Origin: CAINEC01 sp046073825
GTDB lineage: Bacteria; Bacteroidota; Bacteroidia; AKYH767-A; OLB10
Reading direction: 5' to 3'
Assembly: GCA_046073825.1 (NCBI GenBank)
Contig: JBJTMY010000097.1
Coordinates: forward strand, 6,451 to 70,450
DNA: 64,000 bases
Shown: positions 26,093-34,085 of the stretch, piece by piece
Layout: every line of letters starts with the position of its first letter
How positions within the stretch are numbered: the stretch's first letter is position 1
The notes under the pieces: generated by a model
The model's input: the letters and a program-made list of their open reading frames with translations, nothing else
What the model was told of the DNA's origin: nothing
Database searches by the model: none
Position numbers and translations under genes: made by a program

Positions 26093-26908
26093 ATGTCAAA
26101 CATACTTGAACCATCATGGGACAATGTGACAAACTCTGACAGAGCTGAATTGGTTTTTGAAAATCGCAACAAAGACTTTGGCGCTTATGTAATCCGTAAA
26201 GGATATACTAAGACAACAGCGAAGGCTATGTTAATTTCAATAAGCTTTTTTACCATCTGTATATGTGCACCGGTAATTTACAAGTTAATTTCTGCAAACA
26301 TTGAAAAAGCAGTTGACAAACCTGTGGAAGTTACCGTTGAACTAAAAGAGCCACCTCCATTAGATAAAAATGAACCTCCTCCACCTCCTCCGCCTCCTCC
26401 ACCTCCAACAATTGAAACGGTAAAGTTTACCCCTCCGGTTGTTGTGGATAAAGAAATTGCCGAAGAAGAGCAGCCACCACCACAGGAAAAATTAAATGAA
26501 ACTAATGTTGGTGTAGTAACGCAAGAAGGTACAGAAGGCGCAACAGAATTACCTCCAGAGCCAGTTGCCGCTGATCCAGATGCAGATAAGGTCTTTACTT
26601 ATGTAGAGGAAATGCCGGGCTTCCCAAATGGTGGAGAATCTGCTATGTACACGTATATTCAAAAGAATATTCGATATCCTCAAATGGCAGTTGACGCTGA
26701 TATAACAGGAAAAGTTTTCGTCAACTTCGTGGTAGACCAAAATGGAAATATTACAGACGTAAAAGTCTTACGCGGTATTGGTGGCGGATGTGATGAAGAA
26801 GCTATCCGAGTAATAAAATCGATGCCTAAGTGGACTCCAGGTAAACAAAACGGCAGAACTGTGAAAGTAAGTTTCAACGTTCCTATTTCATTTACATTGA
26901 GAAAATAA
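26093..26908 (+). CDS. tonB: TonB family energy-transducing protein
   Basis: 271 residues. A cytoplasmic N-terminus of about 45 residues, one membrane helix (about 43-65, AKAMLISISFFTICICAPVIYKLI), a proline-rich spacer with an 11-Pro tract (about residues 95-106) interspersed with Glu, and a C-terminal TonB domain (about 180-271) with YPQMAVDADITGKVFVNFVV and the GGGCDEEAIRVIKSMPKWTPGKQNG motif. It spans the periplasm to drive TonB-dependent receptors. The C-terminal type with VxVxFxVDxxG is the Bacteroidota form. Terminator at 26931-26960. Confidence 0.95.
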   Translation: MSNILEPSWDNVTNSDRAELVFENRNKDFGAYVIRKGYTKTTAKAMLISISFFTICICAPVIYKLISANIEKAVDKPVEVTVELKEPPPLDKNEPPPPPPPPPPPTIETVKFTPPVVVDKEIAEEEQPPPQEKLNETNVGVVTQEGTEGATELPPEPVAADPDADKVFTYVEEMPGFPNGGESAMYTYIQKNIRYPQMAVDADITGKVFVNFVVDQNGNITDVKVLRGIGGGCDEEAIRVIKSMPKWTPGKQNGRTVKVSFNVPISFTLRK

Positions 26909-26930
26909 ATGTAGCTATTACTGCATATCG

Positions 26931-26960
26931 AAAGAGCCCTGACTATATTGGGGCTCTTTT
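26931..26960 (+). terminator. Rho-independent terminator of the exb/ton operon
   Basis: A 9-bp stem (aaagagccc / gggctcttt) with an 11-nt loop, then TTTTATTTTT on the plus strand. Confidence 0.85.
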
Positions 26961-27003
26961 ATTTTTAATCTGTTTTGACTTTATTCGTTTAGTGATGTTT
27001 TTG

Positions 27004-27011
27004 TAGTTTTG
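27004..27011 (+). promoter_or_regulatory. -7 box of the small membrane protein/PstS-like unit
   Basis: TAGTTTTG matches TAnnTTTG exactly, 25 nt before the TTG start at 27037. With the terminator just upstream, it indicates that the pstS-like unit is transcribed separately from exbB-tonB. Confidence 0.55.
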
Positions 27012-27036
27012 TATCTTATTAAAACAATAAAAACAA

Positions 27037-27267
27037 TTGAAAGGAAATAAAATACTTTTTTATGTAACAGCCGCCATGTCGGCGTTATATCCCATTGTCG
27101 GAATTTATATTCTATTAGCACCTAATGTTGAAATACTATTGCCAGGAAACAAACGTTATTTAATTGGAAGTATGCTTTTGATATACGGTGTATTTCGTTT
27201 TTTCAGATTAAAATCGATGAAGAAAAACATGGACAATGTGGAACAACCAACTAATAGTAGTGAATGA
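27037..27267 (+). CDS. Small two-helix membrane protein
   Basis: 76 residues if the TTG at 27037 is used; an ATG at 27076 would give 63. The TTG frame gives two membrane helices (about 6-27, ILFYVTAAMSALYPIVGIYILL, and 38-56), while the ATG would cut into the first helix, so I prefer TTG. An in-frame stop at 27028 limits the frame. The C-terminus is charged. It precedes the PstS-like lipoprotein gene by 9 nt. No known family recognised. Confidence 0.6.
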   Translation: MKGNKILFYVTAAMSALYPIVGIYILLAPNVEILLPGNKRYLIGSMLLIYGVFRFFRLKSMKKNMDNVEQPTNSSE

Positions 27268-27276
27268 TATAAGTTT

Positions 27277-28206
27277 ATGAATAAATCTTTTTTTTACCTC
27301 GCCTTATTATTAGCTACTTCATGTGGTACAGATTTCAAAAAACCTTATAGTGATACACCTACTTCTGGTATAGTTAAAATCACATCGGACGAAACCTTTC
27401 AACCATTAATTGATTCTGAAAAAGACACATTCATGGGTTTATATAAATATGCCCAAGTGAATATTTCTCATAAATCAGAGGCTGATTGTTTTAAGGATTT
27501 AATCAATGATTCTGCAAAGACAATTGTAGTTAGTCGTCAATTAAATGAAAAAGAGAAGTTTTATTTCCACTCTAGAAATTTGATTCCTATAACCACTAAA
27601 ATAGCACTTGATGCAATTGCAATTGTGGTTAATAAAGACAATCCGGATAGCCTTTTAAATACCAAACAATTAACATCGATTTTATCAGGAGAGTATTCCA
27701 ATTGGAATCAAGTTTACAGCAATTCAAAATTGGGCAAAATCTCTGTAGTATTCGACAATAACGGATCAAGTAATGTTCGTTACCTAAAAGACAACTTGCT
27801 AAAAGGATCGGCGTTATCCTCCAATTGTTTTGCCTCCCAATCTAATCCTGGAGTTATCAAATTTGTTGAGGAAAACAAAAACGCCATTGGAATTATTGGA
27901 GTTTCTTGGATTAGTGATTTTGACGACAAAACCACTCAGGGATTCCTTTCAAGAGTAAAAGTGCTGGATTTAACCACATCAGACCATCCAGTTTATCCAG
28001 ATGATTATTACAAACCATATCAGGCCTATATTGCATTATCGCAATATCCTCTCATCAGAGAAGTTTATATGATAAATAGAGAAGGACGCGCAGGATTGGG
28101 AACTGGTTTTGTTTCATTTGTTGCAGGAGATGCTGGACAACGAATAATTAGAATGGCCGGATTATTGCCTGCCACAATGCCAGTTAGATTAATTAAAACA
28201 GAGTAA
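27277..28206 (+). CDS. PstS-like phosphate-binding lipoprotein
   Basis: 309 residues. A lipobox (LLATSC, Cys16) makes it a lipoprotein. The fold is a periplasmic-binding protein of the PstS type: TSGIVKITSDETFQPLI, IAIVVNKDNPDSLLNTKQLTSILSGEYSNW, and a phosphate-loop-like NGSSNVRYLKD. PstS binds phosphate for an ABC importer, but no pstCAB genes are near; the neighbours are TonB/ExbBD and a TPR protein. I infer a role as a surface or periplasmic phosphate (or other oxyanion) receptor or sensor linked to TonB. Confidence 0.85.
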   Translation: MNKSFFYLALLLATSCGTDFKKPYSDTPTSGIVKITSDETFQPLIDSEKDTFMGLYKYAQVNISHKSEADCFKDLINDSAKTIVVSRQLNEKEKFYFHSRNLIPITTKIALDAIAIVVNKDNPDSLLNTKQLTSILSGEYSNWNQVYSNSKLGKISVVFDNNGSSNVRYLKDNLLKGSALSSNCFASQSNPGVIKFVEENKNAIGIIGVSWISDFDDKTTQGFLSRVKVLDLTTSDHPVYPDDYYKPYQAYIALSQYPLIREVYMINREGRAGLGTGFVSFVAGDAGQRIIRMAGLLPATMPVRLIKTE

Positions 28207-28216
28207 AATAATAAAT

Positions 28217-29821
28217 ATGAAAAAGAGAATTTTAGTCGCGGTCTTGATGACTATCGGATTTAATGTAAGCGCTCAAACACTTAAAGACGCCATTCGACTA
28301 AACGAAAATGAGCAGCATGATGAAGCTTCAAGTGTATATCAAAAATTGATTTCAATTGAACCTACTAAAGGAGACTACTATTATTATTGGGGTAATAATT
28401 TATTAGATGCTGATAAATCAGACTCTGCTTCTATTATTTTTAGTGAAGGATTGAAAAAGGATCCTACAAATTATTTACTGCAAATTGGGAATGCAGAATT
28501 AAAATTAGCTGCAGGTAATTTAATTGAAGGCAAAGCATTAATCGAATCGACCGTAAAATCAGCAGGAAATAAAAACGCATTGATATTAATTGTTGCGGCA
28601 GAAGCCCTGATACGACATAAAAAAGCACAAGATTTAATACTTGCACGAGTCTATCTTGATGCTGCTTTAAAAATAGATGCTAAGAATCCAGACGTTTATA
28701 ATCTCATAGGAGATATTTATTCTGAAGAAAATAATGGCAGTGAGGCGGCTAAATATTATAATCTAGCCTTAGAAAAAGAAGGGAAATATATTAAATCTGT
28801 TTTTCATAAAGGACAACTGTATAAAAGATCGATGAGTTACGAAATCGCAATTACAGAATTCAATAATACCCTGAAAATTGATCCAAACTTTGCCCCAGCA
28901 TATAGAGAGTTGGGTGAATGTTATTATAAACTTAGAAAGTCTGATTTGGCTAAAGAGAACTACAAAAAATACTTAGAACTTTCTAAAAACAATAATAATG
29001 CTCGTTTGCGTTATGCATCATTCTTATTTCAAAGTGCAGAATATAATGACGCTGCATATGAACTTTCTTTAATTACAAAAGTTGATTCTGCAAATATGGG
29101 AATGATGAGAATGATGGCGTATGTAAATTACGAAATCGGTAAAAACGATACAGCCTTAAAAACTATTGCCAAAGTATTTGATATGACAAAGGAAGATACA
29201 ACTAAACGTATTGGAAAAGATTATTCTTACTATGGAAAAATAATGAACAAAAGTGGAAACGTTGAGCTAGGCACTTATTATATTCAAAATGCTTTATCAA
29301 TAGATCCGAAACAAGGAGAGCTATACGATGATTTGGCAGATATGTACAACAAACAAAAAAAATATGATTTAAGTGCTATAACATATGAATCAAAAATAAA
29401 TAATTCGACTAAGCCAGCCATTACTGATTACTTTAATATGGGACGTGCTTGGTACAATGCCAAAAACTATATAAAGGCCGATTCAGCATTTGCAAAAGTT
29501 ACCGAAATAAATCCAGCTTGGCCCAATGGATATTTTTGGAGAGGTCGTGCTAACGCACAAATTGATAATACGGCAAAAGAAGGATTAGCAAAACCTTTTT
29601 ATGCAAAATATATCGAGTTAGCAAATGCTGACGTAGCCAATCTTGCCAAACAAAAAAATAATTTAATAGAAGCAAATAGTTATTTAGCTTTTGCTGCCTT
29701 TGTAGCTAAAGATTGTACCTTGTCAATTGAATACTGGAATAAAGTATTAGAGATTGATCCATCAACCAAACAAGCAAAGGATTCCATAGAAGCTATTAAA
29801 GCATCAAAAGATTGTAAATAA
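28217..29821 (+). CDS. Exported TPR-repeat protein
   Basis: 534 residues with a signal peptide (ends VSAQ). It consists of about 12 tetratricopeptide repeats (e.g. AEALIRHKKAQDLILARVYLDAALK region, AITEFNNTLKIDPNFAPAYRELGECYYKLRKSDLAKENYKKYLE region). Likely a periplasmic interaction scaffold. It starts 10 nt after the PstS-like gene and ends in a bidirectional terminator, so the three genes from 27037 form one unit. Similar TPR proteins follow PstS-like genes beside tonB in other Bacteroidota (recalled, not checked). Confidence 0.85.
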   Translation: MKKRILVAVLMTIGFNVSAQTLKDAIRLNENEQHDEASSVYQKLISIEPTKGDYYYYWGNNLLDADKSDSASIIFSEGLKKDPTNYLLQIGNAELKLAAGNLIEGKALIESTVKSAGNKNALILIVAAEALIRHKKAQDLILARVYLDAALKIDAKNPDVYNLIGDIYSEENNGSEAAKYYNLALEKEGKYIKSVFHKGQLYKRSMSYEIAITEFNNTLKIDPNFAPAYRELGECYYKLRKSDLAKENYKKYLELSKNNNNARLRYASFLFQSAEYNDAAYELSLITKVDSANMGMMRMMAYVNYEIGKNDTALKTIAKVFDMTKEDTTKRIGKDYSYYGKIMNKSGNVELGTYYIQNALSIDPKQGELYDDLADMYNKQKKYDLSAITYESKINNSTKPAITDYFNMGRAWYNAKNYIKADSAFAKVTEINPAWPNGYFWRGRANAQIDNTAKEGLAKPFYAKYIELANADVANLAKQKNNLIEANSYLAFAAFVAKDCTLSIEYWNKVLEIDPSTKQAKDSIEAIKASKDCK

Positions 29822-29855
29822 AAAAATAGGGCTTAAAATTTAAGCCCTATTTTTT
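29821..29855. terminator. Bidirectional terminator between the TPR gene and the 29854-30540 gene
   Basis: A 15-bp perfect stem (aaaaaatagggctta / taagccctatttttt) with a 5-nt loop, with A and T runs on either side. It serves converging genes; the minus-strand stop (29854) touches its right arm. Confidence 0.9.
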
Positions 29856-30540
29856 ATGCTGTCACATCTTCATCTTGTTGATTTCGGAATTTAAATCCTA
29901 CTTTTTTTCCATCATACATTGATGTTTCAATCATGTAGGTTAATGCATCGTGAACAGTAATTTCACGCATAGCATCAATTGGTGGTACAACGGCATCAGT
30001 TTCTAGCGCATTAATTAAAAACTGATCTATTAATTTTTTCAGCGACTCATCAGAAATAACATCTGAATTAAAATTATTAAATAATATTCCAATTTGCTTT
30101 TTACCTTCTACAAAAAAGTGATTTTCAGAATTAATAAATATACGACCTAGCAGAATTCCAATCTCCCCACGCCGTTCAAATTTCATTGCATCTGCCATAA
30201 AATTATATACAGAAATCATCCCACAGACTCCCCTATCTGGATTAAGACTTACATAATTAGACTTTGTTAATGGATGCGTTGGATCAAAAGCGAAGGCATT
30301 TGTATGCATAATAAAAATTAATACATCATCTGCCACTTTTATTTCTGCTTCAAAAGTACCACGGTCAGTATATTTGACTTTTATTCGTGGGTCATTTAAA
30401 AGCATGATATGCTTTAGCTCCCGCTCATAATCCATCAACATTTGTTTGATAAGTGAAAATGCTGCAAAGGTTGTATCAGTTGCATTTTTAGCATTCTTAA
30501 CTTTTGTGTCTAGCAAGGACAAAATTTGATTGTTTATCAT
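29854..30540 (-). CDS. Conserved protein of unknown function downstream of proS
   Basis: 228 residues, no signal peptide and no membrane segment. Mixed alpha/beta; sequence landmarks are HTNAFAFDPTHPL, GVCGMISVYNFMADAMKFERRGEIGILLGRIFINSENHFFVEGKKQIG, and a final acidic tail (QQDEDVTA). I do not recognise a named domain. It starts 12 nt after the end of proS, so they are co-transcribed. A cytoplasmic role tied to translation is only a guess. Confidence 0.75.
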   Translation of the reverse strand: MINNQILSLLDTKVKNAKNATDTTFAAFSLIKQMLMDYERELKHIMLLNDPRIKVKYTDRGTFEAEIKVADDVLIFIMHTNAFAFDPTHPLTKSNYVSLNPDRGVCGMISVYNFMADAMKFERRGEIGILLGRIFINSENHFFVEGKKQIGILFNNFNSDVISDESLKKLIDQFLINALETDAVVPPIDAMREITVHDALTYMIETSMYDGKKVGFKFRNQQDEDVTA

Positions 30541-30552
30541 GGCTAGAATAAA

Positions 30553-32028
30553 TTAATAAGCTCTTGCAAATAATACTCTTTGCCCAGAAGGTTTCCCAGT
30601 CAAAATGCAATTTCCTTCTTCCACAGGATTATCCATTGGAATACAGCGAATTGTGGCTTTAGTAAGTTCCTTTATTTTTTCTTCTGTTTCGGTAGAACCA
30701 TCCCAATGTGCATAAACAAATCCCCCTTTATTGTCGAGAAGGTCGTTAAACTCTTCCCATGTATCCGCACGATGAGTTTTTTCTTCTCGAGTATCCAGCG
30801 CTTTTCGATAAATATTATCTTGTATCTGCTCTAATAAATTTTCGATTTTCAAGTGAAGGTCCGTCATCTGATATACAGCTTTTTCTTTGGTATCCCTTCG
30901 AGCTACTTCAACCGTTCCATTTTCTAAATCACGAGGACCAATAGCTACTCGAACAGGAACTCCTTTTAATTCATATTCTGCGAATTTCCAGCCTGGTTTG
31001 TGCGTGTCGCGATTATCATATTTAACAGAAATACCACGCTTTTCAAGTAGTTTTTTTAACTCAGCTACTTTTTCATTAATAGCTTGCAATTGTTGGTCAG
31101 TTTTAAAAATCGGGACTATTACCACTTGAATTGGAGCTAAACGAGGAGGAAGTACCAATCCATCGTTATCAGAATGACTCATAATTAAAGCCCCCATTAA
31201 TCGTGTTGAAACACCCCAAGAAGTAGCCCAAACAAACTCTTGTTTCCCTTCTCTATTCGTGTACTTAACATCAAATGCTTTCGCGAAATTTTGGCCTAGG
31301 AAGTGAGACGTTCCAGCTTGAAGAGCTTTACCATCTTGCATCATCGCTTCAATACAATAAGTATCGAGCGCTCCAGCAAAACGTTCATTAGGCGACTTCA
31401 TTCCTTTTATTACTGGTATTGCCAATACATTTTCAGCAAAATCAGCATACACATTCAACATTTTGATTGTTTCCTCCACCGCTTCTTCAGCAGTTGCATG
31501 AGCAGTGTGCCCTTCCTGCCATAAAAACTCTGCGGTTCTTAAAAACAAACGTGTTTTCATTTCCCAACGAACGACATTAGCCCATTGGTTAACTAAAATT
31601 GGAAGATCTCTGTAAGATTCTATCCAACCACGATAGGTGTTCCAAATAATTGTTTCCGAAGTAGGTCGTACGATTAATTCCTCCTCTAACTTGGCATCTT
31701 CATCAACAACAATCCCCTTCCCATCAGGGTCATTTTTTAATCGATAATGTGTTACCACTGCACATTCTTTGGCAAATCCATCCACATGGCTAGCTTCCTT
31801 ACTAAAAAACGACTTTGGAATAAAAAGTGGAAAATAAGCATTTACGTGACCTGTTTCTTTAAATCGACGATCCAACTCTTGTTGCATCTTTTCCCAGATT
31901 GCATAGCCATACGGCTTAATTACCATGCAACCTCGCACTGCCGAATGTTCTGCCAAATCGGCTTTCATCACTAAATCCTGATACCATTGAGAGTAATTTT
32001 CTTCCCTTGATGTTAATTGTTCGCTCAT
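30553..32028 (-). CDS. proS: Prolyl-tRNA synthetase, archaeal/eukaryotic type
   Basis: 491 residues, class II synthetase that charges tRNA-Pro. It lacks the large editing insertion of the bacterial type and carries the shorter archaeal/eukaryotic architecture with a C-terminal zinc-domain-like tail. Motif 2 region RTAEFLWQEGHTAHAT, motif 1 region HVNAYFPLFIPKSFF, motif 3 region GWGVSTRLMGALIMSHSDNDGL, and anticodon-binding domain PIQVVIVPIF. This type is standard in Bacteroidota. Start ATG 32028; downstream 29854-30540 follows by 12 nt. Confidence 0.96.
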   Translation of the reverse strand: MSEQLTSREENYSQWYQDLVMKADLAEHSAVRGCMVIKPYGYAIWEKMQQELDRRFKETGHVNAYFPLFIPKSFFSKEASHVDGFAKECAVVTHYRLKNDPDGKGIVVDEDAKLEEELIVRPTSETIIWNTYRGWIESYRDLPILVNQWANVVRWEMKTRLFLRTAEFLWQEGHTAHATAEEAVEETIKMLNVYADFAENVLAIPVIKGMKSPNERFAGALDTYCIEAMMQDGKALQAGTSHFLGQNFAKAFDVKYTNREGKQEFVWATSWGVSTRLMGALIMSHSDNDGLVLPPRLAPIQVVIVPIFKTDQQLQAINEKVAELKKLLEKRGISVKYDNRDTHKPGWKFAEYELKGVPVRVAIGPRDLENGTVEVARRDTKEKAVYQMTDLHLKIENLLEQIQDNIYRKALDTREEKTHRADTWEEFNDLLDNKGGFVYAHWDGSTETEEKIKELTKATIRCIPMDNPVEEGNCILTGKPSGQRVLFARAY

Positions 32029-32043
32029 ACATTTATAAATTTA

Positions 32044-32058
32044 CCAAAATAATTTTGG
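32044..32058. promoter_or_regulatory. Perfect palindrome CCAAAATAATTTTGG between proS and the Asn-rich gene
   Basis: 15-nt symmetric site with a single central base, in a divergent intergenic region. It contains a plus-strand -7 consensus TAATTTTG (32050-32057) and a one-mismatch minus-strand -7 box. Function as overlapping divergent promoters or an operator is inferred. Confidence 0.35.
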
Positions 32059-32132
32059 CATTGTGTTTGCCAAATGAAATATCAGCAAAATTGAATAACT
32101 AACCGCATAAAAACAATTTAATTCCTGAATTT

Positions 32133-34028
32133 ATGAAATCTCTTATCCAAATAATTAAATTGAATCCTTTTAAAGTTACCCTTTTCATCTTTTTTCTCTC
32201 CACAATTTTTATTTCTTGCTCTTCGAACCGATTATCCACTCGCGCTTCGGACGATGTTTATTTTACCAATGTTCCGGAGGTCGAAATCAATGATAGTTTT
32301 CAAAACAAAAACAATCAGCCTTCAAACAATAACAACTCCTCAAATAACAATAATTTTCAGAATAATGTAAATCAGCAACCTGATAATTATACTCAGAAAA
32401 ATGATAACCAATCGAACGATAATCAAAACAATTATTCTGAGAATATTAGCTCCTCAGATAGTTTAAATAACAATAGCTCCAACAATGCATCTAACAGGTA
32501 CTCTGATGAAGGAGGCAATACTTACATTACGAACAATTATTATAATGAGGACGATTATTATGATTACGCGTATACTGCCCGCCTAAGGAGATTCAATCAT
32601 TCATGTGGCTGGAATTATTACGACCCATATTACACTAATTTGTATTGGTACGACTATAATCCCTATTCTTATGGAGTGAGTTTATATACCACTTATCATT
32701 GGTGGGGAATTACAACCACTTATAGTTGTAATAATTGGTGGCCAAGTTGGGGCTCTTATTACCCTTCATATTACGGATATTCTGGATGGTGTGGTTATGG
32801 ATGGGGAAACTCCTATTTGAATGGTTACAACAATGGTTACTGGAATGGATATAACAATGGCTATTGGAATGGATATTATTCAGGTTTATACAATGGCACG
32901 TTTAATCCCTATTACTATAACAGTATGGATTCATATAGCTATTATTATGGCCCACGAGGTGGCACACATGGTAATCACGTAGCTTTAAACACTCCACGCG
33001 GAGGAACAACCGTATCACAATTGTACAATGAATTAGGTGTAGGTAGAGCTAATGATCACTTAGTTGCCAATGATGGCATTCAGGCTATAGGTCGACCAAA
33101 GCGTGAAATCAAATCCAACTATAATGAAATAATTAAAAACAATCCGATTCGCACCGTTGGAAATGATAATGAATTTAATCATCAAAGCGGACAACCCAAA
33201 AATTTTAACAATAGTAATCATGGGGATGTTACTCCAAAAAATGAAAACACTCCTAATAACAATACCCCTACTCATCCATCAAATAATAATGATAATTTGA
33301 GCAATCCAAAAAACCCAAAAGGGGATAATCAACAAAACGAAAACAATCAGAACAACAACTTCACCACCCCTCGTAACAATCAACAGGAAGAGAACATTAA
33401 CACCCCTAGAAACAACAACTATTCAACTCCTAAACAAGAACATCAGGAAAACCAAAACAACAATCCTAGAAACAATAATTATTCAAATCCAAACAACTCC
33501 AATCAGCAAATAGATAATTACACTCCAAGAAACAATAATTATTCACAGCCTCGAAATACCAATCAACCCACCGAAAATAATTATAACACTCCAAGAAGCA
33601 ATAACTATTCACTGCCTCGCAATACCAATCAGCCAACAGATAATAATTATAGCACTCCAAGAAGCAATAACTATTCGCAGCCTCAAAATACCAATCAACC
33701 CACTGAAAATAATTATAGCTCTCCAAGAAACAATAACTATTCGCAGCCTCAAAATACCAATCAGCCAACTGAAAATAATTATAGCTCTCCAAGAAACAAT
33801 AATTATTCACAGCCTCGCAATATCAATCAACCTTCTGAAAATAATTACAACACTCCAAGAAGTAATAACTATACTCAGCCTAGAGTAAATCAAAACAACA
33901 ATGATTATTCAACGCCAAGAAATTCATACTTAGCACCAAGAACTTCTTCGCCATCGTTTTCAACTCCTCGAAGTACACCAAGCAATGGAAATAATAGTGG
34001 TGGTGGTTTTGGTGGAAGAAGAAGATAA
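32133..34028 (+). CDS. Asn/Tyr-rich repeat lipoprotein
   Basis: 631 residues. A signal and lipobox (FISCSS, Cys near 29) make it a lipoprotein. Residues 50-120 are Asn/Ser-rich, residues 140-300 are Tyr/Gly/Trp-rich (GYWNGYNNGYWNGYYSGLYNG), and residues about 370-600 are Asn/Pro/Gln-rich with 22-residue tandem repeats of the form NNYSQPRNTNQPTENNY. It ends in GGGFGGRRR. Low complexity, no catalytic motif. Composition suggests a flexible surface or matrix protein (inference). A terminator follows. Confidence 0.8.
   Translation: MKSLIQIIKLNPFKVTLFIFFLSTIFISCSSNRLSTRASDDVYFTNVPEVEINDSFQNKNNQPSNNNNSSNNNNFQNNVNQQPDNYTQKNDNQSNDNQNNYSENISSSDSLNNNSSNNASNRYSDEGGNTYITNNYYNEDDYYDYAYTARLRRFNHSCGWNYYDPYYTNLYWYDYNPYSYGVSLYTTYHWWGITTTYSCNNWWPSWGSYYPSYYGYSGWCGYGWGNSYLNGYNNGYWNGYNNGYWNGYYSGLYNGTFNPYYYNSMDSYSYYYGPRGGTHGNHVALNTPRGGTTVSQLYNELGVGRANDHLVANDGIQAIGRPKREIKSNYNEIIKNNPIRTVGNDNEFNHQSGQPKNFNNSNHGDVTPKNENTPNNNTPTHPSNNNDNLSNPKNPKGDNQQNENNQNNNFTTPRNNQQEENINTPRNNNYSTPKQEHQENQNNNPRNNNYSNPNNSNQQIDNYTPRNNNYSQPRNTNQPTENNYNTPRSNNYSLPRNTNQPTDNNYSTPRSNNYSQPQNTNQPTENNYSSPRNNNYSQPQNTNQPTENNYSSPRNNNYSQPRNINQPSENNYNTPRSNNYTQPRVNQNNNDYSTPRNSYLAPRTSSPSFSTPRSTPSNGNNSGGGFGGRRR
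33534..33863 (+). repeat. Tandem repeat of five 66-bp units
   Basis: Five contiguous, imperfect 66-bp units plus a partial sixth, each encoding NNYSxPRNTNQPTENNYxxP followed by Arg and Ser/Asn. Units 3 and 4 are nearly identical. In-frame within the 32133-34028 gene; unit number may vary between strains. Confidence 0.9.
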
Positions 34029-34045
34029 TTTCTTTTGAACAAATA

Positions 34046-34071
34046 AAACTGCTACTGACGTGGCAGTTTTC
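34046..34071 (+). terminator. Terminator of the Asn-rich lipoprotein gene
   Basis: An 11-bp stem (aaaactgctac / gtggcagtttt, one G-T wobble) with loop tgac, followed by a T-rich stretch. Confidence 0.8.
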
Positions 34072-34085
34072 ATTTTATATTAATT

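Noticed and set aside
33466..33810. Minus-strand ORF with repeats (NNYCFLESYNYF)
   Set aside because: It is the mirror frame of the 66-bp repeat in the plus-strand lipoprotein gene.
33534..33863. Regular direct repeats as a CRISPR array
   Set aside because: Units are contiguous with no unique spacers, in-frame with a coding sequence, and no cas genes are present.
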